A stretch of DNA of 64,000 nt. It comes from Tritrichomonas musculus. Its lineage: Eukaryota > Parabasalia > Tritrichomonadida > Tritrichomonadidae. How positions within the stretch are numbered: the first letter of the stretch is position 1; each line of letters opens with the position of its first letter. Shown here piece after piece: positions 42,284 to 53,870 of this stretch. The notes under the pieces are model-generated. The model worked only from the letters and a program-made list of their open reading frames with translations. It was not told the DNA's origin and made no database searches. Location of the stretch: assembly GCA_039105265.1 (NCBI GenBank), contig JAPFFF010000054.1, positions 434,001-498,000 of the forward strand, read 5' to 3'. Both the position numbers and the translations under genes were made by a program.

Positions 42284-45200
42284 TCATTTTAATCCAAATG
42301 AGCATACTTGAATTGATTTTAATAATTTATTGTTCATTTCATTCTCATTTTCATATTGAGGCAAATCAAGCATGTTAACACAAGTATGTGCAACACATAG
42401 ATGATCTCTATCTCCTCCAGGCGCAATAGTAATTGGTTTTCCTTTTTCTTTGTATTCAACAAAACCATTTAATGGCACTTGAGAAGATCCTGTTAAAAAA
42501 GAAGAAATTGTGCCAATGTTTCATTATTCCATTTCGAAATTACTTTAAAGAACATTCGAATAATATGATGTTCTGCATGATATGGATTTTCATAATTAGT
42601 GTTGTTTTGAAGATCATTTACATCAATATGAGTGTTACCACATAATAACAAATCCAATTCATTTGGAAAGAAAAAACATATTTCATTCAATGGGATCAAT
42701 GAATAAAATCCATTTAAAAATTTTGTTACTTGTTCCTTTATAGATTCAATTAAATGATAATTTGTGTATAAGTTGATATATTCTTTTTTGTTTTCATTTG
42801 TTACATAAATTTGATCTCCATTTTTTTTCAATAAAATGTTACTAAATTTGCCATTTTGTTCAACATCAATTGTAAAATTAAGTTCAAGTGGATCAACATC
42901 AATATTAATAAGACTCTTTAATGAATTGTAAATATCTTCATCATAGTCAAATAAATCACAGAATTTTATTTTTCTGTTTAAAATTTTCTTGTAGAAAGAT
43001 TTTGTCAAATGAGCATTAATGCATTGTCCTTGAATTAATGCACGTGCAACAATCTTTCCAGCAAAATTAAAATAATCAAGATTTGTTCTATTTTCATTTG
43101 ATAAAGGATCAGGCTGATATTTTTTCTTTTCAGTTATTTTGAATAAATTATTTTTGGAGTCAAAAAGTTCTTTTATTATCAAAGTGAACCATTCTTGTGT
43201 CAATCCACCTTGATCATTTCCATCTTCATCTGTGAATTCTATATCCAATTTTGATAACCACATATTTGGTGATAAGTTTCTTAATTGATTAAATGTACTT
43301 GAAAGAACATTTGATCGATCAACTTCAATTAACAAATCTGAATCATATGTGATGTGATTTGGCATTTTCTGTTGAAAATATTTCATTTTTATATTAAAAT
43401 CAAATAATTCAGGATAGTCTAAAAGTAAATTTAACTTACCTAAATTGTTTATATCTTTTTGAATTATTTTAATAAGTATTTTCCTATTATTTTCAAATGC
43501 AATCCAAAATTTTCGATTTGTATTTTTTAATTTTTCTGGAACTTTAAAGATTACTCGTGAATTATTTTTATTTGATTCAAATGAGATATTACCAAATTGA
43601 GCATCATCATTTCTTTTAGGGGTTAAGAAATTATATAATGAACATATCAAATCTATTGAGTCATCTTTGATTAAATCCAATACTTTAATATTCCTAAATA
43701 AGTAGAATAATTCATCCTGCTTTGAACTGACAACTAAAGGGGTTAAATTAATTATTTTAGATATGATAGAATATGAAGGATTTAAGCTTTGTAATTCATC
43801 ATCAAAAACTTTTTCTATTTTGGGCATTATTTTTTCTATTTTTTCAATACCGACTTTTTCAATTAATTCTAAAGCTTGTGGAATTATATTCATATCATTT
43901 AAAATAAACATAAAGCCAATCAATTGATTTAATGGTAATTCAATATCAATATTTGAACAACAAAATAATTTTGATGTATTTAAAAGTAAAATTGAATTCA
44001 TTCGATATTCAATAGACAACACTTTTTCAATTAATTTTTCCCCACATATTTGAGCAAAATTATATTTAAATCCAATATTTTCAGAGATCATTAAAAAGAA
44101 ATCAACTAATTTATTTATTACTTTTTCATTTTGTGCATTTGATAAATGGTTGTTTGAAATTTTAAGCAAATATTTCAGTGCTGTATCATTCTTTGATATT
44201 TTGTCTATTAATGCACAAAGTGAATAACACTTTTCATCTTCAATAGGCATTGAAAGTATTTCAGCCATTAAATAATCAAATAGATCAAAATAGCAATAAT
44301 GATTCATAAAATAATCATCAAATGAAATATCTGAAATATTTTCTTCATCATCAGAATATAATTCGGTTTTTTCTACTTCTATCAATTCATTAATAAAATT
44401 GTTAAAGAAATCTATGTATTCAGGAAGTAATGGACAATTTTTACTTTGGAGAAAGATTTTATAAACCCAATGTGGTTGCCGACATATCATACGGATCAAT
44501 TTAACATTACAGTTACTAAAATAATGTTCTTGTATATCATCAATTTTCCTTTCCTTTAATGGCTGCTGCGTCATTTCTTTATAATCTTTTATAAATAAAT
44601 TTATATCTGATTCCTTTATTGTTTCATTGTTTTCTGCTAATGACATTTCTGTATTTATCCAAAAAGATCTGGCACATAATACATTAGTAAAAAAATTTTT
44701 GAAATAATCTTTTAAATATTGATCTTTTGTTGGTGGAAGATTTATTTGAATGATATATATCGGAAATGTTGAACAAGAATTTTCGAAAAATTTATTTAAC
44801 GGATCTTTGATTTTAAGTAATTCATCAATATATATGATATTAATTTTTTTTAAATTATTTATTTGATTATAATAAATTTCAATAAGAAAATAAATATTGT
44901 TTGTAAAAACAGTTTCTAAATTTTTATCGACATTTCTTTTTAGCAATTTGTACATGATATCGATAAAATTGTTTTTAATTTCAAATGAAATCATTACTTT
45001 TTTCATTTTTTTAATTTCAAAAAGCGATTGTAGAATGAAAACAAAAGCCAGAACTTGCGAATTTGAAAAAGAGACTATTTCTGAGAATATCCAATTGATA
45101 AAAGAATTTAAAATAGCAATTGAATTTAATGAAGATGTAAGAAATATCAAAGCACTACATGATGATTTAATCTTATTTAATATTTCTTCATTAACACTAT

Positions 45201-48135
45201 CTTTATTTTCTGTATAATATAAAGATAAATAATCAAATGCTGGAAGAACAGAATTAAACAATTTTTCTGGATTTTCATTAAAAAGAAAAGGAAATGCACT
45301 TGATAAATTCAATAAACAAAAGAATACTTGATAATTTGAAGGATTTGATGAAACTAAATCATACAAAAATGCGATTAACAAAAAACCAATTTCTGGAACA
45401 CGGAAAGAAGTTTTGTTTTTACGATTAAATCGCCTTACAAATATGTTTGATTGAATATTTAAAGTATAACATGAATCAATTGCTTTGATAAATGAATCAT
45501 GATAATTAGCATATTCATATGAATATAATGCTAATATATCTTTTGGACTCAATGATTGTGAACAATACATTTTTTCACATAGATATATTAAGTATTGTTT
45601 TTGAATTGAAGCATTAGTCATTAATAGATCAAATATGCTTTCTAAACCTTGATTTACATTATCAAGTTCAGTATCAAATAAAATTATTCTCACATTTTTT
45701 AGTATTCCAAAAAATGTATCATCTATCATTGCTTCTTCCAAATAAGAAGGAAATGATTCATCCAAACTTAATTCTATTCCATATGGATAAAATTCAATAA
45801 TAAATCGCCCGAGAAGAAAACAAGATTCCCAATTTTCTTTTATAGTTGTATCATTAAATACATTAATTAAATTTATTGGATTTGAAAATTTGAAAATAGG
45901 AACATTCACACCAAAATCTGCTAAAAATTTTATTGCATTAATTACTATTTCCGGTGATTTATAATTTTCAATAATATTGACAATATTTAAAACAACTTTT
46001 TCTGAATTCAATGCATTGAAATCAAACCCAATATCTTTTATGTCACGATAATTATTAATTGTTGTATAATTGTTGATCAAGTATTTTAAAAGATTAATTC
46101 CATAATCATGAAATAAATTAATTTTTTCATTGAATATTGACACTTTGTTGGTTAAATCGAATATTGCATACAACAACGGGTTAAGGTCACCAGGATATGA
46201 ATTTTGGATTAACAAAGGAATTAAGACACTCAATATTTCGGTTTTTAAATTCTGAACTGATAAAAAAACGCTATCATTGGTCTTGCTGGAAAAATAATTC
46301 AAATTTTGGAGAATTGAATTAATTGATGTTATAAATATTGGTGTTTTATACTTTGATAAATATTGGCATGCTTTTAAAAGACAGTTTTTTATTTTAGGTG
46401 AAATGCATAATAAATCACCATTATTCATTCTTTTCAAATAATTTAATATTATTGCAATAAATGGCAAAACATTTTTCATATTTAAACCTTTCACTTTTGG
46501 TTTTACCTCTGTTGTTGCATAAATCATGGCTGACATAATTAAAGACAAAATATCATTGTTAAACATTGTTAAATTATCAATATCATCATTATTTTTAATA
46601 AATTCGCATATTAAATTGTTATTTAATTGGTTTTTGATTGGTTGGATTTTAACATGTTTAATTCGTATTTCGCTGTTTTTTGGATTTAAATAAAAATAGG
46701 CATACATTTTAATTGGGCTTAAAATTTTCTTATCAAAACAATCTTTTATTTCATTGAAATCAAATAACTCCCAAAAAGATGAATCTGGAACAATATCTTT
46801 TTCATTAACATGATTTAACAAAGTTTTCATATTTCTAGTATAATCTTCTTTGTAATCTGGTTCAAAATGATCCAATAAATATTTTAAAAAAACATTTGCA
46901 CAGCCATTTGTTGGATATTGATTCAAAATCATTGCATCAATAATCTCAAAGACTTTATTTTTAGGAACAAACATTTGGAAAAAAATAATAAAGTTTTCTA
47001 ACAATGACTCTGGACATTTCAAACTATTTTCAGATATAGAAAACACATTTAAAATATGAATCCAAAATTGATTAGATGAAAATAACTCGTATATATTTTC
47101 AATGGATGAATTAAACACTTTTTGATAGACATCACGATCATTTGTAATAAGTAAGACATTCTCTATAATTTTTTTAGGAATATTCTTTGTGTCTGGCATT
47201 ACTTTTAAAACAGCCTCCAGATTTGGAAACTCTCTAATTTCTGCAGCAATTGATTGAAGCTGAAAATTGTACTTGGCAAAATAATTCCATACAGATTCAT
47301 TCATATTATTTAATATGAATGAATCAGGTAATTTCTCAATTGAATTGATTTTGATATCAAATTTAATGCATCTTTCAATAAGTGCTATTGAAAAAGTTTG
47401 ACTCCACTTTGTTTCATTTTTTAATATTTCTTCAATATGAGGAAACATTTGTTTAAAGGTTTGTTCAGTGACGGTAGGTATGATTTTTGCTAGATCATCC
47501 ATTGAAAATACCATTAAAAACTCTTTTTGAATAAGAATCGATTCTGGAATTAAATAAGTAAAACCGTTATCAAGAACTTTTTGAATTAATCTTTTTATTT
47601 TTGCAATTGATGTGTTGTCATGTTCAATAATGAATGGAAAAAGTTGCTTAATATCTTGTTCATTTATATTTGTGAGTAATAAAATGTCAATTATAAAATT
47701 TGACCTAAATTGAATAGGTATCAATTGACCTTGAATCAAAAAATTTTTATCGTTAATTTTCTCAATTTGATCAACAATTTGATAATGGGATTGTTCAACA
47801 ATATTTTTTATACTTGCATTGGGAAACTTTGAATTGATTTTTGGGTAGCTCGATAATATATGAACTGTCATTATTAAATTTTTTGGCTTTTCTATGGAAT
47901 AGTTCAAAATTGAATTAAATATCGCATAAGATTCACTTGGTATCTGAGATAAGCACGAAGAAATAAGCAAGAAAAGTTCATTAGAAGTTTGTTTATCTAA
48001 ATTATAATTAAAGCTAACAATTGATTCTATTAATATTTCTTGAATTTGATGTAATGAGGGATAGTTTTCTAATGTAAATAACGATTCTCGAATTTGATAG
48101 AGAAAATTAAAAGTTTTTTTAATGCAATTTATCAT
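42284..48135 (-). CDS. Giant HUWE1-like HECT E3 ubiquitin ligase (one frame change before the active site)
   Basis: A very long helical-repeat N-terminal region (about 1550 residues, probably armadillo/HEAT-like) leads to a HECT domain from about residue 1570 (MWLSKLDIEFTDEDGNDQGG, LTQEWFTLIIKELF). The HECT part follows human HUWE1 closely (NKKEYINLYTNYH, FLNGFYSLIP, FFPNELDLLLCG). The main frame stops at 42493 after ETLAQFLLF. The rest, VPLNGFVEYKEKG and the catalytic Cys in HTCVNMLDLP, continues in another frame at 42284-42478. One T missing from a run of six explains the break, so this is either a sequencing slip, a young pseudogene or frameshifting. The ligase would pass ubiquitin from E2 to substrate through that cysteine. 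Confidence 0.85.
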
Positions 48136-48617
48136 GAGAGATGAACTTGAAAATTTTTAAACTTTTTCAATACTCTATTTAAATAGGGCAATTTTAAATT
48201 GTAAATGAAAATTCTTCATATATATATATATATATTATATTGTAAATTTCTGTGTCAAATGATGGAGATGCAGTAGAAGAAATAATATGCCATGAATATG
48301 ATTCAATATTGAGAGGAGAAAAAAATTTTACTCGTTTTAAATAATTTCTAAAAAGATAAATTCCATCGATTTATTAAATTTCTTGAAATAGGTTGTTGTT
48401 AGGATTGTAATATTATATAAATACGTAATGGTTCATTAAAAAAAAAGATTTTTATGATAGTTTAGAATAACCATATAAGCAATGATAAAAATTAAAGTTT
48501 CACTGGAAAATAATATTATTAAGTATTTATATAAAAAATGATGGTTATTTTCAAAGATATTAATATTTTTTTTTCAAAATAAGAAAATTTTCAAAATTTT
48601 GGATATAATTTTTTTTT

Positions 48618-48917
48618 ATGAGCATTCTAAATATTCCTGTTCAATCATATAAATCAGATTTTACATTCATCATCAATGGCGATAAATTCAATACGAGTTA
48701 TGTAATTTCAGATTTAATCTCGCCTGTTATCAGCCATATTCACCAAAATGATCCAACATCGAGCACATTTACTATTTCTACTGAGAATCAAGGCGATTTT
48801 TCTCATATTCTCAAGCTAGCGACATTTCGTCCGTTTACAATTCCATACGATGAGATTCCATTTTTCGCAGAAGTCATTGAAAAGCTCGGGAATGACTCAA
48901 TTGACATCTCTAAGTGA
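48618..48917 (+). CDS. Duplicated BTB/POZ domain fragment
   Basis: A 99-residue ORF beginning MSILNIPVQSYKSDFTFIIN that covers a BTB-like domain (FIINGDKFNTSYVISDLISP, ILKLATFRPFTIPYDEIPFF) and then stops shortly after DSIDIS. Positions 48625-48910 are, by eye, identical to 50859-51144 on the other strand. It is thus a recent inverted copy of the 5' part of that gene and not an ancient single-domain protein. No TCAYW initiator is evident before the ATG. It may be a non-functional duplicate, although a bare BTB domain could act as a dominant partner if expressed. Confidence 0.7.
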   Translation: MSILNIPVQSYKSDFTFIINGDKFNTSYVISDLISPVISHIHQNDPTSSTFTISTENQGDFSHILKLATFRPFTIPYDEIPFFAEVIEKLGNDSIDISK

Positions 48918-49099
48918 ATCAAATTTGCATTTGTTATATGCCTTTCTTTGAATTTTACGATTATATGGTATTTTTTACCTAATTCCTAGTTTGTAAACTA
49001 CTTTAAATAATATAAAGATTTGATTTTCTATTCATTTATATAAAAAAATAATAAAAGTATGAGATAATTGAAATACAAACAAATAATACATATAATTAC

Positions 49100-49516
49100 T
49101 TACAAACGATATCTAAATGATCTTCCTTTTACACGATAAAATCCATAATTTTCACTATCAGAGTAAGATTTGTTAAATGATTTTATCAAATTAAAGAGTC
49201 CTAAGATTGATAATGTAAAATTCATTGATAAAAGTCCTGCAATTATTGTTGCACATGCACAAACTTTTTTTGTATTTGTTTTAGATCTTTTCTTAAATTT
49301 GTCAATTAAGTATGGAATTATTATGTTTGTATTTTTAATAATTTTGCAGTGATTAATCGAAAGAAAATTTAATTCAAGAATTGCATTGATTGAGTAATCA
49401 ACGATTTGTACGATTGCAAACATGAAGAAAAAAATTAAGAATAATGTTTTGATAAAGTCACGAGAATCTTCTAAAAGAGTAGATTTTTTCTGTGTGCTGT
49501 TATCTTGCTTTTGCAT
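49100..49516 (-). CDS. Small membrane protein with two hydrophobic segments
   Basis: A 138-residue protein starting MQKQDNSTQKKSTLLEDSRD. Two membrane segments are clear: FIKTLFLIFFFMFAIVQIV (about 23-45) and CACATIIAGLLSMNFTLSIL (about 88-112), with a basic loop between (DKFKKRSKTNTKK) and a basic C-terminus. The frame extends upstream to an ATG at 49573, but TCATT at 49534-49530 lies downstream of that and 16 nt before the ATG at 49516, so I prefer 49516. The hairpin-like layout could suit an organelle or ER-shaping protein. No family is recognised. Confidence 0.55.
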   Translation of the reverse strand: MQKQDNSTQKKSTLLEDSRDFIKTLFLIFFFMFAIVQIVDYSINAILELNFLSINHCKIIKNTNIIIPYLIDKFKKRSKTNTKKVCACATIIAGLLSMNFTLSILGLFNLIKSFNKSYSDSENYGFYRVKGRSFRYRL

Positions 49517-49748
49517 CTGTAAAAATAAAAATGAAGAGAAAATTTTGATAAAAAGAATAGACGGTGATTTCATTCAAAATATCAATATTTTGAATATGTA
49601 TTCAAATAAATTTTGGCAAGTTCACTTTCCACATGTGATATACTTTTTTTATGAAGAAAATAAAAGGTTCTAATGATATTTATTAATTATCAAGACTTTA
49701 TTATTTTTTCTAATTCTTCAATATATGAAAATTATTTAGATAAATTAT

Positions 49749-49976
49749 TTAAATAAGATATAAATAAACATTTTTAAAAAATAATATAAAATAAATATTA
49801 GTTAATTGAAAAGATATTTTAACTTCATCACCAACATATTGATCTTTACTATTTGCATATTTTGGTGTTTCTATGATTGTTTGAAAAATAAAATTTGGTT
49901 CAATTTCACCTGAAATGCCAATTTTGGATAAACCTGAACCAACATCAAAAAGAACTGTTTGGCTTTCATCAATCAT
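49749..49976 (-). pseudogene. Truncated actin or actin-related gene, 5' end only
   Basis: Residues 1-52, MIDESQTVLFDVGSGLSKIG through QYVGDEV, match the first strands of the actin fold (VDNGSG..KAGF, P....P...., K.SYVGDEA). After VGDEV the reading turns into unrelated AT-coded sequence and stops. A TCATT initiator at 49992-49988 is still in place 14 nt before the ATG, so a promoter and the first 50 codons were preserved. Divergence from canonical actin (LFDVGSGLSKIGISGE) suggests an actin-related paralogue. It cannot fold into actin. Confidence 0.75.
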
Positions 49977-50029
49977 TTTTTAAAAGAAATGAAAATTTAA
50001 TAGTTAAATGGAAAATTATCCAAAAGGTA

Positions 50030-51153
50030 AAATTTTATTGATGATTTTAAAAACAAGTGAACCACATTGGCCTTTGAGGTAAGAACAGTTGCTTTCTCCA
50101 CCGATGTTCTCAAACTGGCTATTCTCGTTTTTTTCCCCTTCAATCACCCACGTTTTCGGATGATCGCCTGAAGCACCGCCATTGTACGACTTGATTTGAT
50201 AGTGAAATCAAAGCAGATCCAGCTGTTTTGTGAATCGCTTGAACAAAAATCGTCTGTTTTGTCAAAGTGAGTGACATTGACTGCAAGATAATCATTTGAC
50301 GAGACAGTTATGTTGACTTTTTCAGTGATGTTTCCGTTAGACTCAGCCAGAAGGTGCCTGATGATTCCGTCGAAGTTGTCATCGCCTTTTGGCAGAAACC
50401 GTCTTTTATTGTATCGTCCAGGCTGGTCAATCATTTGACTCTTTGGAACAGGTTGCCGCAATCGACGCGTAATCGATTTCCATGCTTCTTCTGTCAGGTC
50501 CTCTTTTTGCACATGGTCAATAAATTCACCAATTGTGGCGGTTGAAACATTTGTGAAGATCACATAACCGTAAAGTTTTGAATACTCTTCGTTTCCATCT
50601 TCATAGAGAAAATCAATGAAGTTGACAAGTTGGTCCTCGTTTTTAAGGCGTAAATTCGCGTTTGAAACGATTCTTTCGATTGTATCAAATTAGAGACGCT
50701 TCATTTCTTCCTTGTGTTCTTCACAAAGCTCGAAGAAATGGGATGATGCGTACTCGATCTCTGTGTCAATCTTTTCCTTGTAAAGCTGGCTGAATTTTTC
50801 GTGCTGTTCAAGATATTTAATAATATTATCGTTTGTGAGTTCATCCTGGATTAAATTTGAGATGTCAATTGAGTCATTCCCGAGCTTTTCAATGACTTCT
50901 GCGAAAAATGGAATCTCATCGTATGGAATTGTAAACGGACGAAATGTCGCTAGCTTGAGAATATGAGAAAAATCGCCTTGATTCTCAGTAGAAATAGTAA
51001 ATGTGCTCGATGTTGGATCATTTTGGTGAATATGGCTGATAACAGGCGAGATTAAATCTGAAATTACATAACTCGTATTGAATTTATCGCCATTGATGAT
51101 GAATGTAAAATCTGATTTATATGATTGAACAGGAATATTTAGAACAGCTGTTG
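50030..51153 (-). pseudogene. BTB domain plus discoidin-like protein, broken
   Basis: The minus strand encodes the BTB-like domain (51144-50859), a helical middle region (NDNIIKYLEQHEKFSQLYKE...EEHKEEMKRL), then FDTIERIVSNANLRLKNEDQ, YVIFTNVSTATIGEFIDHVQ and the start of the discoidin-like part (DDNFDGIIRHLLAESNGNIT). An in-frame stop lies just after EEMKRL (about 50690). A frame change near 50180 separates SYNGGASGDHPKTWVIEG from the rest. The 3' end of the discoidin module is missing. It has markedly higher GC and more varied codons than its neighbours. No intact start remains: the 5' side joins a 34-bp stretch copied from the HECT gene. Confidence 0.7.
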
Positions 51154-51373
51154 TTTTAAGTTGAACTTGAGGCTATCTAAAAGTAAATTTAACTTACCTA
51201 AATTGTTTATTGGAACAACTAACTTTAAATATAAATTTTATATTAAAATAACGTTCACTTATTAATCTGGAAGTACGATTATTTTTATCTCAATTATCAT
51301 TTCACTAAAGTTATATCTTATTGAAAAAGTTGTTACTAACATTATAAATTTCAATGATTTTTTTTAAAAAATT

Positions 51374-51652
51374 TTGGATAAAAAAATTTTGAATAATTTT
51401 TTGAGAGGTTTGTTCGAACATAATTATTTTTTCAATTGGAGTATCTTGCAAAAGAAGACCTTTCTGAATATCTCCGAATTATCACAGCGAATTGGAGTCG
51501 TACCTAAATTTCAATATTTATGCAATATAAATTATTATTCAGAAAAGAATTATTATGCAATTGTGAAAGATATTATATCTCAAAAACATAACGACGCAAG
51601 ATTATTAACAAAAGTACCAAGTGTACCATTTAGTTATTATAAATTTGATTAA
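51374..51652 (+). other. Coding-like ORF without ATG, weakly reminiscent of a LAGLIDADG half-domain
   Basis: The 92-residue open frame contains FLRGLFEHNYFFNWS and later NISELSQRIGVVPKFQY. That order (FLRGLF.........L...L..LGV) is loosely like one LAGLIDADG homing-endonuclease unit, with the acidic catalytic residue replaced. The frame has no ATG. The similarity is faint, and chance AT-rich coding is possible. Confidence 0.25.
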
Positions 51653-52212
51653 AACTATCGGAAAACAATTTATTTTACCTCATTTTAATCCGAAATTTCG
51701 GAAATAATTTCAAAAAAAATCAGGTTGATTTTGACTTATTTTAATTACTGATAATTATAGTAAAAGCATTCTTTAATAGGCTAATTATATTTTCCTTTCT
51801 TTTTTCTCAAAGATCAGGAAATTATATATTACAATTTCGGATATATTTTAAAAAAGTATTGTAATAATATTCTTATAATAATATTATAATATAAAAATCT
51901 ATGCGAAAAGTGTTGGTCACTATAATTTCTTTACCCCAAGCTCTTTATCTTTCATAATTTCTCGTTATTATTTTTTGGTTAAGAATGTTAGTATGATATT
52001 GTTAACCATTTGTATTTTTAAAAATGGTTAACCAATTATTTTGTTAACCACACTTACAAATTTTTTTTTGAAAATTATATGTATAAATGAATGAATCAAT
52101 TTATTAATTAAATAATTTTATATTAATTATGTATGAATAAAAATGAAAATTATTTTCTCATTAAAAACATTTGACACTTTTTTGGAATTAAAATTGGTCA
52201 TTTAATAGATTA

Positions 52213-53427
52213 ATGGAAAAATACAAAGCCAAGAAAGTGAAAAAAAGAGAATTCGTTGGGCCAAAAATAAATTACAAAAGTCAACAAGAATTAGTGAAAG
52301 AGGTTAAACAAAAGTATTACGAAATGCTACAAGATCCAATGATAAGTAATTGCAACATTCTAACTATGTTATCAAATAAATATAAATTACCTCGTCCTAC
52401 TTTAGTAACTTGGTCAAAAAGGTGGGAAATAGAGTCTGACTGGCTACCTGGAACTTTTGATAAATTAAGCAAGTCCAAGAGAATGTTTACAGATGAGGTG
52501 GAAAACGAGATTGCTGATTTCATCAAGGACAATTATGTTAAACCTGGTAACTATTTTCCTGACTGGCAGTTCAAAAACATAATGTTTCAAGAATATAATG
52601 AAAATGATTCAATCAAAAGAGACTTTCACTGCTCTCCACAATTCATAATTGACTTTAAAAACCGTCACAGATTTAGTTCTCGACTAGCACACATCAAAAG
52701 AAGGCCAGATCCAGAACCATTGGACGAAAATGGCTTATCATCGATTGAAAAATTTTTCATGAAAGTGCTTGAAACGATTGAAAATGCACGATTAGCTGAT
52801 GAACCAGTTCTAAATGGAGATGAAACTGGATGGGTTATTCTTCCTCCCAAAATGAAAACTTGGGCAATTAAAGGGACTTCAAACATAATAATTAATGTCA
52901 AAGATGATGAACATGCGCACATATCAGCAATGTGTACGATTTCCATTGATTTTCAGAAATTACCAATTTTTTTTATTGCTAAAGGAAATTCTGTAGCTGC
53001 AGAAGATTCTCAATTAGGAGATGAAATATTCCCCAATGTATCCACCCACTCTGTCAAATCGTTTATGACCACGCAGTGCTTTATAGAATATTTAATCTTC
53101 ATTCGGAGTCAATATCCAATAGATAAGAGAATTCATTTAATAGTAGACTCATATAGTAGTCACATTTCTACAGCATCACAACAAAAAGCAGAAGAATTAA
53201 ATATAGAATTAATATATATACCAAGCGGTTATACCGACGCTTATCAACCGCTGGACATCGCAGTATTTGCTGTGCTAAAAAGCATAGCAAATGCGAAACT
53301 CAGACATTTTCTACTAGACAATCCATTAACTGAATTAGGTATGAAGAAGAGTGTAGAATTCTTAATTGAATCATGGAATGAAGTGTCCGTTGAAACATTG
53401 CAAAAAGGTTGGAACCAGTATTTATAA
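52213..53427 (+). CDS. DD35D transposase (pogo/Tigger-like)
   Basis: A 404-residue cut-and-paste transposase that would bind its own inverted ends and move the element. Residues about 25-90 form an HTH-like region (ILTMLSNKYKLPRPTLVTWS), followed by a second DNA-binding region near 95-165. The catalytic domain carries D203 (NGDETGW), D312 (LIVDSYSSH) and D348 (YQPLDIAVF). The last two are 35 residues apart. WNEVSVETLQKGW near the end is the conserved pogo-type tail. The protein ends without the usual long acidic tail. No internal stop or frame change is visible, and it lies inside matched ends, so it may be active. Confidence 0.88.
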   Translation: MEKYKAKKVKKREFVGPKINYKSQQELVKEVKQKYYEMLQDPMISNCNILTMLSNKYKLPRPTLVTWSKRWEIESDWLPGTFDKLSKSKRMFTDEVENEIADFIKDNYVKPGNYFPDWQFKNIMFQEYNENDSIKRDFHCSPQFIIDFKNRHRFSSRLAHIKRRPDPEPLDENGLSSIEKFFMKVLETIENARLADEPVLNGDETGWVILPPKMKTWAIKGTSNIIINVKDDEHAHISAMCTISIDFQKLPIFFIAKGNSVAAEDSQLGDEIFPNVSTHSVKSFMTTQCFIEYLIFIRSQYPIDKRIHLIVDSYSSHISTASQQKAEELNIELIYIPSGYTDAYQPLDIAVFAVLKSIANAKLRHFLLDNPLTELGMKKSVEFLIESWNEVSVETLQKGWNQYL

Positions 53428-53602
53428 GTACTATTATTTCTTATATCTTATATTATTACAATAATTATTTTTATTTATACAAGTATAATGCAGAGAACAG
53501 AGTTTTAAAGATTAGCAAAATACCTCAGTTTACTTACATTAAACTTAAGAATCAAGTTTTAAGTGATACAAATTTTTTGATAATAAAATTCAGAATTTTG
53601 AT

Positions 53603-53870
53603 GTCAAATGATAGTAAAAAAATTCAATTTTCCAATACCTAACTTCAGAATTTAAGTGTCAAATGATAGTAAAATAATTCAATTTTGATAAAAAACAACT
53701 TCTTTATGTCAATGTCAAATGATAGTAAAAAAATTCAATTTTCCAATACCTAACTTCAGAATTTAAGTTTCAAATGATAGTAAAATAATTCAATTTTGAT
53801 AAAAAACAACTTCTTTATGTCAATGTCAAATGATAGTAAAAAAATTCAATTTTCCAATACTTAACTTAGG
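53603..53870. repeat. 111-bp direct repeats inside the transposon
   Basis: GTCAAATGATAGTAAAAAAA recurs at about 53603, 53714 and 53825. Each is followed by a variant block with ATAGTAAAATAATTCAATTT. The repeats lie between the transposase stop and the right end and are noncoding. Confidence 0.8.

Noticed and set aside
48240-48340. Short acidic reading VSNDGDAVEEIICHEYDSIL upstream of the BTB copy
   Set aside because: Fewer than 35 codons, no ATG and no recognisable family.
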